In this document: positions 18,310 through 27,330 of the stretch, one piece after another
Numbering within the stretch: position 1 is the stretch's first letter
Layout of the letters: the number at the start of each line of letters is the position of its first letter
DNA from: Ruegeria arenilitoris
GTDB taxonomy: Bacteria > Pseudomonadota > Alphaproteobacteria > Rhodobacterales > Rhodobacteraceae
Assembly: GCF_013035425.1 (NCBI RefSeq)
Contig: NZ_WQHX01000008.1
Location: 186,001 to 250,000, forward strand
Direction: 5' to 3'
Length of the DNA stretch: 64,000 bases
The notes under the pieces: generated by a model
Told to the model about the DNA's origin: nothing
The model's input: only the letters and a program-made list of their open reading frames with translations
Databases searched by the model: none
Position numbers and translations under genes: made by a program

Positions 18310-18738
18310 TCAATCTTGATAATCGCTAAGATCTTCCGGCGCATGTAACAATGTGCTCTCGTGCTTTTTTAGGTCATCGAGCATATTGAGCCATGGCAAT
18401 TTGCTATGATAGTTGACGTGAAAAGTCGGTTCAAAATCCTCGGGGTTTTCCATCGAAGCCGCGTAAAGGTGCATTCCCCCTTTGTAGTGTTGTGCTTCGA
18501 AACCTAGCGGTGAACCGCAATCGGCGCAGAAATGTCTGTATACGCCTTTGGAGCTTTCGAAGGTTTTTGGGGTTTTTCCGGTCCACCTAAAGTTTTTCAA
18601 GGGAACGCCGAGCCATGCAACGACAGGGGCCGCGCAATTTCTGCGGCAGTCGTTACAATGGCAATAACAGCCCCAAGAAATTTCTTCGACAAATTCCCAA
18701 CTGGTTTTCTTGCAAAGGCAATGGCCCCTGGTGGTCAT
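18310..18738 (-). CDS. GFA family (glutathione-dependent formaldehyde-activating enzyme-like) zinc protein
   Basis: About 142 residues with the zinc-cysteine pattern of the GFA/CENP-V fold: GHCLC near the start, CYCHCNDCRRNC around residue 24 and FCADCG around residue 69. Family members bind two zinc ions; the S-hydroxymethylglutathione role is established for only a few. I chose the ATG at 18738, preceded by GGAG at a six-base distance; an ATG 30 bases upstream is less well spaced. It stands alone, convergent with regA. The substrate is unknown. Confidence 0.85.
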   Translation of the reverse strand: MTTRGHCLCKKTSWEFVEEISWGCYCHCNDCRRNCAAPVVAWLGVPLKNFRWTGKTPKTFESSKGVYRHFCADCGSPLGFEAQHYKGGMHLYAASMENPEDFEPTFHVNYHSKLPWLNMLDDLKKHESTLLHAPEDLSDYQD

Positions 18739-18879
18739 CCGATGCTCCATTTTTTGTTGATAAAGCATCCCATGATTTACTTAATTCGACGCCGCCAAAC
18801 AGACGTCTAGTTGCCAGATTGCGACATTGGGTCAAAGGTCTTTGTTGGCTTCAAGCCGACGGTGGAGTAATTTGATTTG

Positions 18880-19473
18880 CTAGAGGGACGCGATCAACTG
18901 TTTGTGTCGTTCCATATATGCCCGCCGCACTTCGATTGGCGGACGCAGTTTGATCAGCGATCCTTCAATAATTGCCTTGTCCGGGCGGCCGAAGAATTTT
19001 GTGGCCTCGGCTTCAGAAAACCCCGCGATCTGGGTGGCTTCCATCCAGGCGCTGATTTTGTCAGCCTTTTTAATTTGCGCTTTGATAGTTTTTGGAACCG
19101 ACGCAGGCAGGCCGAACCGGATGTGAATTGCCGTGGCAAGTCGGTCGTCCAGCTCGCCGTATCCCGGTCCGACGGCTGACTTTACTGGCGAAATCATATC
19201 CCCGATCACATACTCCGGCGCATCGTGCAACAATGCGGCCAACTTCCATTTGACTGGGGAATTGGGGGCGATGCGACTAAAAAGTTCTTCGACCAGCAGG
19301 GAGTGTTCAGCTACGGAATAAGCAAAATCACCATGTGTTTGGCCATTCCATCGTGCAACAAATGCCAACCCATGGGCGATATCTTCGATCTCGATGTCCA
19401 CCGGTGTGGGGTCCAGCAAATCCAACCTGCGACCTGACAGCATCCTTTGCCATGCTCTTGGTTGTGTTGCCAT
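18880..19473 (-). CDS. HD-domain phosphohydrolase (YfbR/COG1896-like)
   Basis: 197 residues. The metal-binding set of the HD superfamily is seen: His in VAEHSLLV, the HD pair in LAALLHDAPEYVIGDM (near residues 82-97), and a later Asp (ELDDRLATAIH). The best-known homologue, E. coli YfbR, is a 5'-deoxynucleotidase; proteins of this length in alphaproteobacteria are usually annotated only as HD family hydrolases. A role in nucleotide salvage or pool control is likely but not proven. It reads away from the secreted-protein gene on its right and has no operon partner. Confidence 0.82.
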   Translation of the reverse strand: MATQPRAWQRMLSGRRLDLLDPTPVDIEIEDIAHGLAFVARWNGQTHGDFAYSVAEHSLLVEELFSRIAPNSPVKWKLAALLHDAPEYVIGDMISPVKSAVGPGYGELDDRLATAIHIRFGLPASVPKTIKAQIKKADKISAWMEATQIAGFSEAEATKFFGRPDKAIIEGSLIKLRPPIEVRRAYMERHKQLIASL

Positions 19474-19612
19474 TCTGCCATGCCCCTTGATGTCCGACGC
19501 GCAAGCCCGGTGTTTTTATGATATGATGTACCTGTCTGGATCACTGGCTGCCAACTATTTCTTGAGCATTCGTGCTTTGAATTGGCGCGATATGATCCCG
19601 ACATAATGGACT

Positions 19613-19649
19613 GAGGGGGGCGCAGGCTCCTCCCGGTTGCGCCCCTCTC
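19613..19649 (+). promoter_or_regulatory. GC-rich hairpin in the leader of the 104-residue secreted protein gene
   Basis: GGGGCGCA (19617-19624) pairs with TGCGCCCC (19638-19645), with partial extension at the base, ending 32 bases before the next gene's ATG. There is no T-run after it, so it looks more like a leader structure or processing site than a terminator. No known riboswitch class is recognised. Confidence 0.4.
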
Positions 19650-19680
19650 GAAACGAAACACGTATCGAAAGGAGCATTAT

Positions 19681-19995
19681 ATGTTCAAGCGTTTGTTTGG
19701 AATTGTCCTGACTTTCGGAATGGCCGCCGCAGCGCCTCCGGCTTTTGCCCAAAATTGTGCAGAGCGCGAGCATCTCATAACCAAACTGCAGAACAGCTAC
19801 TCAGAGAAGTTGGCCTTTGGAGGGTTGCAAAAGACGCGTGGTGCGCAATCAGTTATGGAAGTATGGACTTCGGAAGAAACCGGAAGTTACACGGTCTTGG
19901 TGACCCATGCGAATGGCATTAGTTGCATAGTCGCAGTCGGCACCGACTTTTTTGAAGCCACCAGCAAAGAAACGCCCGACGGCATCCCTAGCTGA
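19681..19995 (+). CDS. Small secreted protein of unknown function
   Basis: 104 residues, with a clear Sec signal peptide (FKRLFGIVLTFGMAAAAPPAFA, cleavage expected after AFA, near residue 23). The mature part is about 80 residues with two cysteines (NCAER and GISCIVAV) that could form a disulfide in the periplasm. The start is well supported by AAAGGAG with suitable spacing. I do not recognise a domain. It ends just before the convergent GT8 gene. Confidence 0.75.
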   Translation: MFKRLFGIVLTFGMAAAAPPAFAQNCAEREHLITKLQNSYSEKLAFGGLQKTRGAQSVMEVWTSEETGSYTVLVTHANGISCIVAVGTDFFEATSKETPDGIPS

Positions 19996-19998
19996 TTT

Positions 19999-21093
19999 TT
20001 AGTGACCCGTATTCGACATGACGTTGTTTGTGATCACTTCAAAATCATTTTTGAATTTGCCTAGATAACGTTGGGTCCTTGATGCTGAAAGAAGATGTTT
20101 TATCAAATTTTTGCGCATCTTTGTGCTATTCAGGGCCATTGGCCCATTATTCTTCCGAAATATATTTTCATCGGGAAAATGCACATCGGAGAACGCTTTC
20201 ATAGTCCTCGCAAAGCGTGGACTAAGCTCGCCTCTTGGATCTTTCCAAGGTTTGGTCTTGCCAATGAAATGAACTAAATGCGGTTCGATCTGCATGGCAA
20301 AGAGCTGCGAAGACCACGTAAACTGCCAATTCCACATCGGGCTTATTTCTGCCCAATCCCCTTGTAAAACCGCGTTATACAGGTTTTGGTCATGGCGGAT
20401 CATAACGTCGGCTTTTGCCTTGCCCAGTTCCAGGCATTTTTTTAGCAAGCCCTGATTGTTGTAACGATTTACATCCATCAGTATCACACCGGCATTGAAG
20501 TATGGCGCCGAGCGCAGCGCTAAAATTCTGAACTGTTTAGGTTTTCGACCAGGCGTACGCCACTGAGTGTTATCGCGTACCGCTGCAATTGGGTGTGGTG
20601 CAATGTCCACGTCCATCAAAGCGCTAAAGTTTCCGCCTTGGACAAAAATATCGCTGTCCAGATACAAAATGCGATCATATTCGGCGGAAAATGCTGGGGG
20701 CAGTGCAAGGCGCAGATAAACATCATGACTTTTGCCGGGATCAAGCCTAAGACCCTGAAAAAGGTTTCCTGTATCCACGTGACAGAGCCGAATGTTCAGA
20801 TGTTCAAGTGACTTTGGAATTTCAACCGGTCGCTCACCATAGCAGATGCAAATATCGAAATCTCGATTCGAATGTAGCGAAGCGATCTGGGATGCCGCAT
20901 GGGCAGCAAAGACCAAGTAATTTTGGTCGCAGCAGAAAATGATTGCTTTGCGAAACTGAGCAGGTACAGACGCCGTTATATTTATATGTTTAATGTCTTG
21001 TTCCATAAGGACATCTGCGACCGTGACGTGATTAGAATTCGCTAATTTTAATATATGCGAAGCTATCCAATCGGATTCGCATTGCGAGACCAT
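19999..21093 (-). CDS. Glycosyltransferase family 8 protein
   Basis: About 364 residues from the ATG at 21093; an ATG at 21006 (335 residues) is equally possible and would leave more room for the ahcY promoter. The GT8 fold is shown by [20 protein letters not shown] near the start, the metal-binding DXD in [13 protein letters not shown], and [14 protein letters not shown] in the acceptor region; a late [13 protein letters not shown] gives the conserved GxxKPW motif. Family 8 enzymes are retaining galactosyl- or glucosyltransferases acting on lipopolysaccharide or other glycans. The frame stays open far upstream, but that part overlaps ahcY and does not look like the family. Confidence 0.82.
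   Translation of the reverse strand: MVSQCESDWIASHILKLANSNHVTVADVLMEQDIKHINITASVPAQFRKAIIFCCDQNYLVFAAHAASQIASLHSNRDFDICICYGERPVEIPKSLEHLNIRLCHVDTGNLFQGLRLDPGKSHDVYLRLALPPAFSAEYDRILYLDSDIFVQGGNFSALMDVDIAPHPIAAVRDNTQWRTPGRKPKQFRILALRSAPYFNAGVILMDVNRYNNQGLLKKCLELGKAKADVMIRHDQNLYNAVLQGDWAEISPMWNWQFTWSSQLFAMQIEPHLVHFIGKTKPWKDPRGELSPRFARTMKAFSDVHFPDENIFRKNNGPMALNSTKMRKNLIKHLLSASRTQRYLGKFKNDFEVITNNVMSNTGH
21055..21082 (+). promoter_or_regulatory. Bulged inverted repeat upstream of ahcY
   Basis: ATGCGAA (21055-21061) pairs with TTCGCAT (21076-21082), and inside it TCC pairs with GGA across the loop AATC. This gives a ten-base-pair stem with a four-base bulge GCTA on the 5' side, about 57 bases before the ahcY start. 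It may be an operator or a small leader RNA structure. It does not match the SAH or SAM/SAH riboswitch consensus as I know them. Confidence 0.4.
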
Positions 21094-21138
21094 GATGTCA
21101 ATGTTAGATGCCTCGGTCAGGTTATACGGAGGCGTGCC

Positions 21139-22527
21139 ATGGGCAATGACTACGAAGTAAAAGACATTTCGCTGGCTGAGTTTGGCCGAAAAGAGCTGGA
21201 TATTGCTGAAACAGAGATGCCTGGCCTTATGGCGCTGCGCGCTGAATACGGCGATCAGAAACCCTTGAAGGGCGCACGGATAGTTGGTTCGTTGCACATG
21301 ACGATTCAAACTGCGGTACTGATCGAAACGCTCGTCGCGCTTGGGGCCGACGTGCGCTGGGCGTCGTGCAACATATTTTCGACACAGGACCATGCCGCAG
21401 CCGCGATAGCAGCAGCAGGCATACCAGTGTTTGCCATCAAAGGCCAAACGCTTGAAGAGCACTGGGATTACCTGGACAAATCGTTCTTGTTCGAAGAAGG
21501 CCCAAACATGATCCTGGACGATGGCGGTGACGCGACATTGTACATTCTTTTGGGCGCGCGGGCGGAGGCAGGCGAAGAAATTATCGCTGTTCCAAGCTCA
21601 GAAGAGGAAGAGGTGATCAAGAAGCAGATCGCCAAACGGATGGCAGCGTCCCCGGGTTGGTTTGCTAAGATGCGCGACCAGATTCAGGGTGTTTCTGAGG
21701 AAACCACCACCGGCGTGAACCGACTGTATCAGCTTTTCAAAGACGGCCATCTTCCCTTCCCGGCAATTAACGTAAATGACTCGGTAACAAAGTCGAAGTT
21801 CGACAACAAATACGGTTGCAAGGAATCGCTGGTTGACGGTATCCGCCGCGCCACAGACACAATGATGGCTGGTAAGGTCGCCGTAGTTTGTGGTTATGGG
21901 GATGTTGGCAAAGGATCTGCCGCGTCGTTGCGCGGTGCAGGTGCCCGCGTTAAAGTAACTGAGGTGGATCCGATCTGCGCCTTGCAAGCCGCGATGGACG
22001 GTTTCGAAGTTACCCTGCTGGAGGACGAAATTGACAGCGCCGATATCTTCATTACGACCACGGGAAACAAGGACGTAATCCGCATCGAACATATGCGTGA
22101 GATGAAGGATATGGCCATTGTCGGCAATATTGGCCACTTCGATAACGAAATTCAGGTCGCCAATTTACGCAACCACAAATGGACCAACATCAAAGAACAG
22201 GTAGACATGATCGAAATGCCTTCTGGCAACCGTATCATTCTGCTGTCCGAGGGTCGCCTTTTGAACCTTGGAAACGCGACCGGCCACCCCTCTTTTGTGA
22301 TGTCTGCATCGTTTACCAACCAGGTTTTGGCGCAGATAGAGCTATTTACCAAGGGCGACCAGTACGAGAACAAAGTCTATATCCTGCCCAAGCATCTGGA
22401 CGAGAAAGTCGCCCGGCTTCACTTGGATAGGATTGGTGTGAAGTTGACTCAGATGGATAATGAACAGGCAGCTTATATCGGCGTGAAACCAGAAGGCCCG
22501 TATAAGCCTGAGCACTACCGCTACTGA
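21139..22527 (+). CDS. ahcY: S-adenosylhomocysteine hydrolase
   Basis: 462 residues from the ATG at 21139, preceded by GGAGG at a seven-base distance; the frame extends 84 bases further upstream, but that part is not family-like. The enzyme splits S-adenosylhomocysteine into adenosine and homocysteine, keeping the methylation cycle running. The NAD-binding motif [23 protein letters not shown] is near residues 244-266, the substrate-binding DDGGDATL near 137 and the C-terminal [13 protein letters not shown] closes the NAD site of the neighbouring subunit. A single-gene transcription unit with a hairpin after it. Confidence 0.97.
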   Translation: MGNDYEVKDISLAEFGRKELDIAETEMPGLMALRAEYGDQKPLKGARIVGSLHMTIQTAVLIETLVALGADVRWASCNIFSTQDHAAAAIAAAGIPVFAIKGQTLEEHWDYLDKSFLFEEGPNMILDDGGDATLYILLGARAEAGEEIIAVPSSEEEEVIKKQIAKRMAASPGWFAKMRDQIQGVSEETTTGVNRLYQLFKDGHLPFPAINVNDSVTKSKFDNKYGCKESLVDGIRRATDTMMAGKVAVVCGYGDVGKGSAASLRGAGARVKVTEVDPICALQAAMDGFEVTLLEDEIDSADIFITTTGNKDVIRIEHMREMKDMAIVGNIGHFDNEIQVANLRNHKWTNIKEQVDMIEMPSGNRIILLSEGRLLNLGNATGHPSFVMSASFTNQVLAQIELFTKGDQYENKVYILPKHLDEKVARLHLDRIGVKLTQMDNEQAAYIGVKPEGPYKPEHYRY

Positions 22528-22547
22528 TAAATAGTTATCCGAAATAG

Positions 22548-22570
22548 ACGGCGGCTGACTTGGCCGCCGT
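22548..22570 (+). terminator. Hairpin after ahcY, probable terminator
   Basis: A perfect eight-base-pair stem ACGGCGGC/GCCGCCGT with a seven-base loop, 20 bases past the ahcY stop. It is not followed by a T-run, so termination efficiency is uncertain; it also sits at the end of the convergent DUF899 gene. Confidence 0.6.
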
Positions 22571-22582
22571 TACAAATCAACA

Positions 22583-23230
22583 TCATCGTAGCGAGGGAAA
22601 AAATTCGCCTCGGCCGCCTGGCGTGAAGTCGAGGATGTTCCAAAGCGACCACGCCGAGTCCACGTGACGTGGATGCCAATCGCTGGGCTCGAAGAAAAGT
22701 TCAGAACTCCAAAAGTGGCGTATGCCGTCGTTACCGCGCTGAAAGATGTTCAGGATCGGCAGTTGGCTCCCATCCTGAGTTTCTGCCAGATAATCGCGTT
22801 GATAGTCAGTACCTTTTGCGGAAAATAGCGATAATTCGCTCCAACCCATTCGAGATTTAAGTTCAACTAACTTTTCCGCCGTGTTTTGAGCGACAATCGC
22901 TAAGCTTATCTTTTGTGAGATATGCGCGATCTGACCATTCAGCCCGTCAAGAAAAGCTGAACACATTGGACAAGGCGCGTCAGCGGTTGGTCCGTACATC
23001 AGCGAGTAGATAGCAAGAGTGTCATGCGAACCAAATAGTGTCGACATTGGCGCAGTCTCACCTTTCTCGGTCCGAAACACATAATCCGAAGGAACTGCTC
23101 CGCCCTTTGGCAGGTTGCGACGCAGTTTCGCGACATTTTCTATTTGAGACCTCAAATCGGCTTCGGCCGCGAGCAAGGCGTTTCGAGCGGATCGGTATTC
23201 GGGGCTTTCATTTGGAAGCGTAACTGGCAT
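22583..23230 (-). CDS. DUF899 family thioredoxin-like protein
   Basis: About 215 residues from the ATG at 23230, which has GAGG five bases upstream; an earlier start adds six residues. The DUF899 features are YSLMYGPTADAPCPMCSAFLDGLNGQ, with a CPMC motif near residue 90 where a thioredoxin has its redox pair, a GTDYQRDY segment, and the C-terminal PSDWHPRHVDSAWSLWNILDFTP. The biochemical role of the family is unknown; a peroxiredoxin-like or thiol oxidoreductase role is often assumed. It is a single gene with a likely operator just upstream. Confidence 0.85.
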   Translation of the reverse strand: MPVTLPNESPEYRSARNALLAAEADLRSQIENVAKLRRNLPKGGAVPSDYVFRTEKGETAPMSTLFGSHDTLAIYSLMYGPTADAPCPMCSAFLDGLNGQIAHISQKISLAIVAQNTAEKLVELKSRMGWSELSLFSAKGTDYQRDYLAETQDGSQLPILNIFQRGNDGIRHFWSSELFFEPSDWHPRHVDSAWSLWNILDFTPGGRGEFFPSLR

Positions 23231-23261
23231 GACTACCTCTCTGGGCATGGCAGGATTTTTA

Positions 23262-23281
23262 ATTTAACTTTTATGTTAAAT
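23262..23281 (-). promoter_or_regulatory. Probable operator of the DUF899 gene
   Basis: ATTTAAC and GTTAAAT form a perfect seven-base inverted repeat with a six-base spacer, 32 bases before the DUF899 start. Its position and symmetry suit a dimeric repressor; the regulator is unknown and not encoded next to it. Confidence 0.45.
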
Positions 23282-23687
23282 AATTGATGAAGAATATTCA
23301 AGCCTGACCCAAAAACAGTTTTCTTGAATGATTAAACTTTTTTCCCATTCGAGAAAATTTCCCTAGGAACAAATAAGAATTTGAAAAATATATTAAATTT
23401 GAACGCACCCCCAAAAAAAGTGAATGGAATCTGACCTTTGGAAAAATTTTTAGCGTTGGTCCATCGAATTTCCACTAGTCACGGAACCAAAGATTTCCCT
23501 CTCGGCAGTAACAGAAAATAGCCGAACTAATGCTGACAAAAGCAGGCTGAAAATTGAATTTTAGTGAATTCTTACGGATTTGTTGTTTGTGCCTTTAGCC
23601 GTTGATCAGCTAAGGTCAGAACATGACCAGGACGGTCAGAACCAGAATAATCCAATCGCGTGTGGTGACTCGGGAGCGCGCGGGGGT
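23282..23687. other. Gene-free AT-rich region, possible sRNA locus
   Basis: No supported protein gene. The first 300 bases are AT-rich. A plus-strand intrinsic terminator follows at 23688-23723, but no plus-strand protein gene precedes it, so a small RNA transcribed rightwards is possible. A short plus frame from 23623 would read through the terminator and is not convincing. Confidence 0.35.
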
Positions 23688-23723
23688 AGGGAAGGTTCTG
23701 AAAGTTCAGGATCTTCCCTTTTT
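23688..23723 (+). terminator. Plus-oriented intrinsic terminator without an upstream gene
   Basis: AGGGAAG pairs with CTTCCCT, and the inner bases extend the stem to about 14 pairs with two G-T wobbles and a four-base loop. TTTTT follows on the plus strand. On the minus strand no T-run follows, so it does not terminate the EVE gene well, although that gene stops at its edge. Confidence 0.6.
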
Positions 23724-24144
23724 AATCAGCCAGAGTTTGACCAAGGTTGCAAATTACAGCCCACTCGGAACCAGTCACGGGCTGCACAGAAAGTCGCGAG
23801 TTTTTAACCAAAACCATCTCAGATAGCCGTCCATCGGCTTTAATCTGGTCTAATGTCACTGGCGCAACGAATGGTCGGACTGCTTTTATGTCCACACACT
23901 CCCAGCGCTCGTCATCGGTTGTGCTGTCCGGATGCGCTTGGGCGCAGACTTCAACAATCCCGACAATCGCCTTGTCTTTTTGCGAGTGGTAAAAAAAACC
24001 GCGGTCGCCAACATGCATTTGACGCATAAAGTTCCGCGCCTGATAATTTCGAACGCCATCCCATTCCTCACCAGAATCGCCTTTGGCGACCTGTTGATCC
24101 CAACTCCACGTCGAAGGCTCGGATTTGAATAGCCAGTATGCCAT
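23722..24144 (-). CDS. EVE domain-containing protein
   Basis: 140 residues from the ATG at 24144, starting MAYWLFKSEPSTWSW, which is the usual N-terminus of bacterial EVE proteins; the frame extends further but unlike the family. The GVRNYQARNFMRQM and DRGFFYHSQKD segments line the pocket of this PUA-like fold. Characterised EVE and related YTH proteins bind modified bases in DNA or RNA. Its ATG overlaps the TGA of the YciI gene, so it is the last gene of the tsaD-gpsA-yciI-EVE operon. Confidence 0.92.
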   Translation of the reverse strand: MAYWLFKSEPSTWSWDQQVAKGDSGEEWDGVRNYQARNFMRQMHVGDRGFFYHSQKDKAIVGIVEVCAQAHPDSTTDDERWECVDIKAVRPFVAPVTLDQIKADGRLSEMVLVKNSRLSVQPVTGSEWAVICNLGQTLAD

Positions 24145-24413
24145 CAGCCTATCACCTTTTTCCATGGGACTAGCTCTACGGAATAAAACAACCCAGCCTT
24201 GGCATAAGGATCGTTGTCGGCCCACGTCTTCGCAGCATCCATATCTTCCACATCCAAAATGATCAGCGAACCAATCATAGCATCGCCGTCCAACAACGGG
24301 CCAGCCTGGGAAACAACTCCTGTTTCTTCAATATACGACAGGTGAGCCGAACGGTTATCAAGGCGGGTTTGCAACGCGCCCTCTTTGTCACGGGCGATCA
24401 ACGCAATTAGCAT
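24144..24413 (-). CDS. YciI family protein
   Basis: About 89 residues from the ATG at 24413, with an excellent AAGGAGG seven bases upstream that lies inside the gpsA stop region. The ferredoxin-like YciI fold is shown by RSAHLSYIEETG, with the conserved His, and by ADNDPYAKAGLF with the conserved Asp-Pro-Tyr. The fold is related to muconolactone isomerase and dehydrochlorinases, but no activity is settled for this group. Two bases separate it from gpsA and it overlaps the EVE gene by one base. Confidence 0.9.
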   Translation of the reverse strand: MLIALIARDKEGALQTRLDNRSAHLSYIEETGVVSQAGPLLDGDAMIGSLIILDVEDMDAAKTWADNDPYAKAGLFYSVELVPWKKVIG

Positions 24414-24414
24414 C

Positions 24415-25377
24415 CTATTCCTCCTTGAGTGGGCGACTAAGCAGAGCGCCAATCGCGTCGTTTACACTGTATTTTCCGATACTAAGCTCTGCCACCGTTT
24501 GGCTTATCGGCATTTCCAGCGCTTCGGTCCGTGCGATTTCCGCAACTGCGGTCGCTGTGGCTACACCTTCGACTGTAGTTGATTGGTCGAAGGGTCGATC
24601 CTGACCCAAACACAGTCCAAAACGGTAATTTCTAGACAGTTCCGACGAACAGGTCAAAACCAAATCACCTAGTCCGGACAAGCCCATCAATGTTTCAGAC
24701 CTTGCGCCACGCATCAACGCAAAGCGCAGCATTTCAGCAAACCCTCTTGTCATTAGCGCCGCTCGCGCACTGTCGCCCAGACCTGCTCCGATGGAAGCGC
24801 CACAGGCTATGGCTATCACGTTCTTTAGGGCGCCCCCAAGTTCTGCGCCGATCAAATCGTTGGTGCGGTACAGGCGCAAATTGGACGTAGTTAGGTCGGT
24901 CTGCAGGTTTTTCCCAAGGTTCTTGTCCGCGCAAGCCAAAGTCAGCGCCGTAGGTAGACCGCGCGCGATGTCGTCTGCAAAACTTGGTCCGGTCAGAAGG
25001 GCAGCGCAGGAATTGGGTGTTACTTGCTTGATAATAGATATCGGACCGACCCCGGTAGCCAATTCTATTCCCTTGCAACAGGCCACCAGTGTCTTGCCAT
25101 CCAGTGCAGAGGCTTGTTCAACTAAGGCTTCCCGCATTTTTTGCATTGGAACAGCTAATAGGACGACGTCGGAAAGGGCAGCTTTCTCTATGTCAGCAGT
25201 TACATCGATTTCCGAGGGAAGGCGCACGCCGGGCAAATGGGATTTGTTTTCCCGTTCCAATAGCATTGTCTGAGCTTGTTCGTTATTGCGCGACCAAAGG
25301 GTGACCTGCCCATTCTCAGCAAGTGAAACCGCCAATGCGGTTCCAAATGCACCTGATCCCAGGATTGAAATGCTCAC
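24415..25377 (-). CDS. gpsA: Glycerol-3-phosphate dehydrogenase [NAD(P)+]
   Basis: 320 residues beginning with a GTG. The N-terminal Rossmann motif is [12 protein letters not shown] (residues 5-16), and the catalytic Lys lies in [18 protein letters not shown] near residue 183. The enzyme reduces dihydroxyacetone phosphate to sn-glycerol 3-phosphate for phospholipid synthesis in the cytoplasm. The GTG overlaps the tsaD stop (GTGA), a coupling often seen in alphaproteobacteria. Confidence 0.96.
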   Translation of the reverse strand: MSISILGSGAFGTALAVSLAENGQVTLWSRNNEQAQTMLLERENKSHLPGVRLPSEIDVTADIEKAALSDVVLLAVPMQKMREALVEQASALDGKTLVACCKGIELATGVGPISIIKQVTPNSCAALLTGPSFADDIARGLPTALTLACADKNLGKNLQTDLTTSNLRLYRTNDLIGAELGGALKNVIAIACGASIGAGLGDSARAALMTRGFAEMLRFALMRGARSETLMGLSGLGDLVLTCSSELSRNYRFGLCLGQDRPFDQSTTVEGVATATAVAEIARTEALEMPISQTVAELSIGKYSVNDAIGALLSRPLKEE

Positions 25378-26471
25378 GCCTTAGCACCTTTTTTGCCACC
25401 GCCCAAAATCGAAGGGCTGTTCTGATCCAGTGGCCAACGGGGCCGAGCGGAAAGCTCCATTCCATCTCTGGCGCCAAGGCGAAATCGCTCCAACCCAGCG
25501 AATGCAATCATGGCAGCGTTATCAGTGCAAAGGCTCAACGGCGGGGCAATGAATTTTGCACCAGCCTCCACAGCAACAGTCTCTAAACGAGCGCGAATCG
25601 CTAAATTCGCTGCCACTCCTCCGGCCACCGCTATGACCGGCTCTGGTGGACTCTCAGCCATGTATAATGCAATGGCCCTTCGGGTTTTTTCCGACAGAGT
25701 TTCCACTACAGCTTGTTGAAATCCGGCGCATAGATCTGCGCGGTCGCTTCGCATCAAACCGCCCCTTTCAAGAACGACCAGATCGCGCAAACGCAACAAG
25801 GCCGTCTTAAGGCCAGAGAAAGAAAGATCACAACATGGTCGATCCAGCAGAGGACGCGGAAAATGGAAACGGTTTGGATTTCCCGCCCGAGCCTCAGCCT
25901 CTACGCTTGGGCCTCCGGGTTGAGGCAGTCCCAGCAACCGCGCGGTTTTGTCGAAGGCTTCGCCGGGTGCGTCGTCGATTGTTCCGCCCAACCGGGTAAA
26001 TTCTTCGGGCCCACTGGCAATCAGGTACTGGCAATGCCCGCCTGAAACCAAAAGCATCAGATAAGGAAAGGCAATCTTGTCGGTCAGGCGGGGCGTTAGC
26101 GCATGGCCCGCAAGATGGTTAACGCCGATCAAGGGCAGGCCGGACGCCGCGCTTAGACCTTTAGCGCACATCACGCCTGACATAACCCCACCTATCAGGC
26201 CGGGTCCTGCTGTAACAGCTATGGCATCCATGTCCCGCAAACTCAGCCCCGCAGTGTCCAGTGCCTGTTTTACGCAGATGTCTAACTTTTCCGTGTGCGC
26301 CCGGGCAGCGATTTCTGGCACTACGCCGCCGAATGCACTGTGAAGCTCGGTCTGGCCATGCACGATGGAAGATAAAATTTCCGCAGGCTCGAAGTCAGTT
26401 TGGCGCACGACAGCGGCAGCTGTATCATCACAGCTGCTTTCCAATCCAAGGACGGTAAGTGTTTGCACCAT
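25374..26471 (-). CDS. tsaD: tRNA N6-threonylcarbamoyltransferase TsaD
   Basis: 365 residues from the ATG at 26471; the frame is open 168 bases further, but that part overlaps hemD and is not family-like. The start [18 protein letters not shown] is canonical. The iron-binding His pair is in NHLAGHAL, and the nucleotide-binding ASNK-fold strands are in [13 protein letters not shown] and [12 protein letters not shown]. TsaD transfers the threonylcarbamoyl group to A37 of tRNA, together with TsaB and the ATPase TsaE encoded at 13.4 kb. It heads a four-gene minus operon and diverges from hemD. Confidence 0.96.
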   Translation of the reverse strand: MVQTLTVLGLESSCDDTAAAVVRQTDFEPAEILSSIVHGQTELHSAFGGVVPEIAARAHTEKLDICVKQALDTAGLSLRDMDAIAVTAGPGLIGGVMSGVMCAKGLSAASGLPLIGVNHLAGHALTPRLTDKIAFPYLMLLVSGGHCQYLIASGPEEFTRLGGTIDDAPGEAFDKTARLLGLPQPGGPSVEAEARAGNPNRFHFPRPLLDRPCCDLSFSGLKTALLRLRDLVVLERGGLMRSDRADLCAGFQQAVVETLSEKTRRAIALYMAESPPEPVIAVAGGVAANLAIRARLETVAVEAGAKFIAPPLSLCTDNAAMIAFAGLERFRLGARDGMELSARPRWPLDQNSPSILGGGKKGAKA

Positions 26472-26568
26472 TGACCTGATCCGTTGCATCATGATTTCAA
26501 AGCGGGGTAGCACCCTGCGCGGACGCAAACAATCCCAAGGCCGAAGGCGCCGCCTGTTGTACCTTTTG

Positions 26569-27282
26569 ATGACCCGCCCTCGCGCCGCCTCGGAGAGGTT
26601 CGTTGCGCAGCTTCCGACCCGCGCCAGATCGCGTGTCACTGTGATTCATTCCCCTTTACTTGAGATACGGCCGCTTGAGGTTCAAGTGGCGACAAAAGGA
26701 ATTCGGGGTTTGATCTTCACATCGGCAAACTCGGTGAATGCAGCGGTATCCTTGGGGGTGGACCGAAAACTACCTGCGTATTGCGTTGGGCCTGCCACCA
26801 CTGGAACTGCAAAAGGCGCGGGATGGATGGCCCGGATGGTTGGCGCGACGGCTGAGGAACTGGTGGCAAACCTGTTACAACTTAGACCCGAAAGCCCACT
26901 TTTGCATCTGCGCGGGGAACACAGCCGCGGCAATGTCGCCGAACGCCTAACCGAACTAGGCCTGACCACGTTCGAACAGCCGGTCTATAGACAAAGGCTC
27001 CTGCCGCTCACCCCCCAGGCCGAACAAGCTGCCCTTGGTGACGCACCCGTTTTAGCGCCGATATTTTCGCCACGGACCGCGCGACAATTTGCCGACGTCT
27101 GGGAAGGTTCTGCGCCTTTATGGTTGGCCGCTATTAGCGAAGCGACGGCCGACCCCCTTAGAACGTTGACGTTCCGGCGCCTGAAGATTGCTAAAGAACC
27201 CACGCCCAAGAAGATGAGTAAGGCCGTCAAAAAACTTGTGAAACATGCCTTGCGGGTTGAGGGTGCGGCTGGCGCGGATTAA
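26569..27282 (+). CDS. hemD: Uroporphyrinogen-III synthase
   Basis: 237 residues from the ATG at 26569 ([16 protein letters not shown]); upstream in-frame sequence overlaps tsaD and is rejected. HemD proteins diverge strongly, but the [14 protein letters not shown] segment near residue 47 and the late [17 protein letters not shown] segment are typical of the two lobes. It cyclises hydroxymethylbilane with ring D inversion on the haem and sirohaem route. The downstream mitofilin-like and HemY-like genes are a conserved alphaproteobacterial arrangement and confirm the call. Confidence 0.88.
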   Translation: MTRPRAASERFVAQLPTRARSRVTVIHSPLLEIRPLEVQVATKGIRGLIFTSANSVNAAVSLGVDRKLPAYCVGPATTGTAKGAGWMARMVGATAEELVANLLQLRPESPLLHLRGEHSRGNVAERLTELGLTTFEQPVYRQRLLPLTPQAEQAALGDAPVLAPIFSPRTARQFADVWEGSAPLWLAAISEATADPLRTLTFRRLKIAKEPTPKKMSKAVKKLVKHALRVEGAAGAD

Positions 27283-27330
27283 CTTGGGTGCGTCTGTAGT
27301 TCGGGTGTTTTTAGAATCGATAAGGGGATT

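Noticed and set aside
21040..21138. Possible SAH or SAM/SAH riboswitch before ahcY
   Set aside because: The bulged hairpin does not show the conserved core of these riboswitch classes as I know them. Kept only as a generic structure.
21094..21462. Upstream extension of the GT8 gene
   Set aside because: It overlaps the well-supported ahcY coding sequence and its start has no similarity to GT8 proteins.
23623..23826. A 67-codon plus-strand frame through the orphan terminator
   Set aside because: It reads through a strong terminator hairpin into the antisense of the EVE gene and has no convincing ribosome binding site.
26365..26568. Upstream extension of hemD
   Set aside because: The frame is open, but these bases are the start of tsaD on the other strand, and HemD proteins begin at the chosen ATG.
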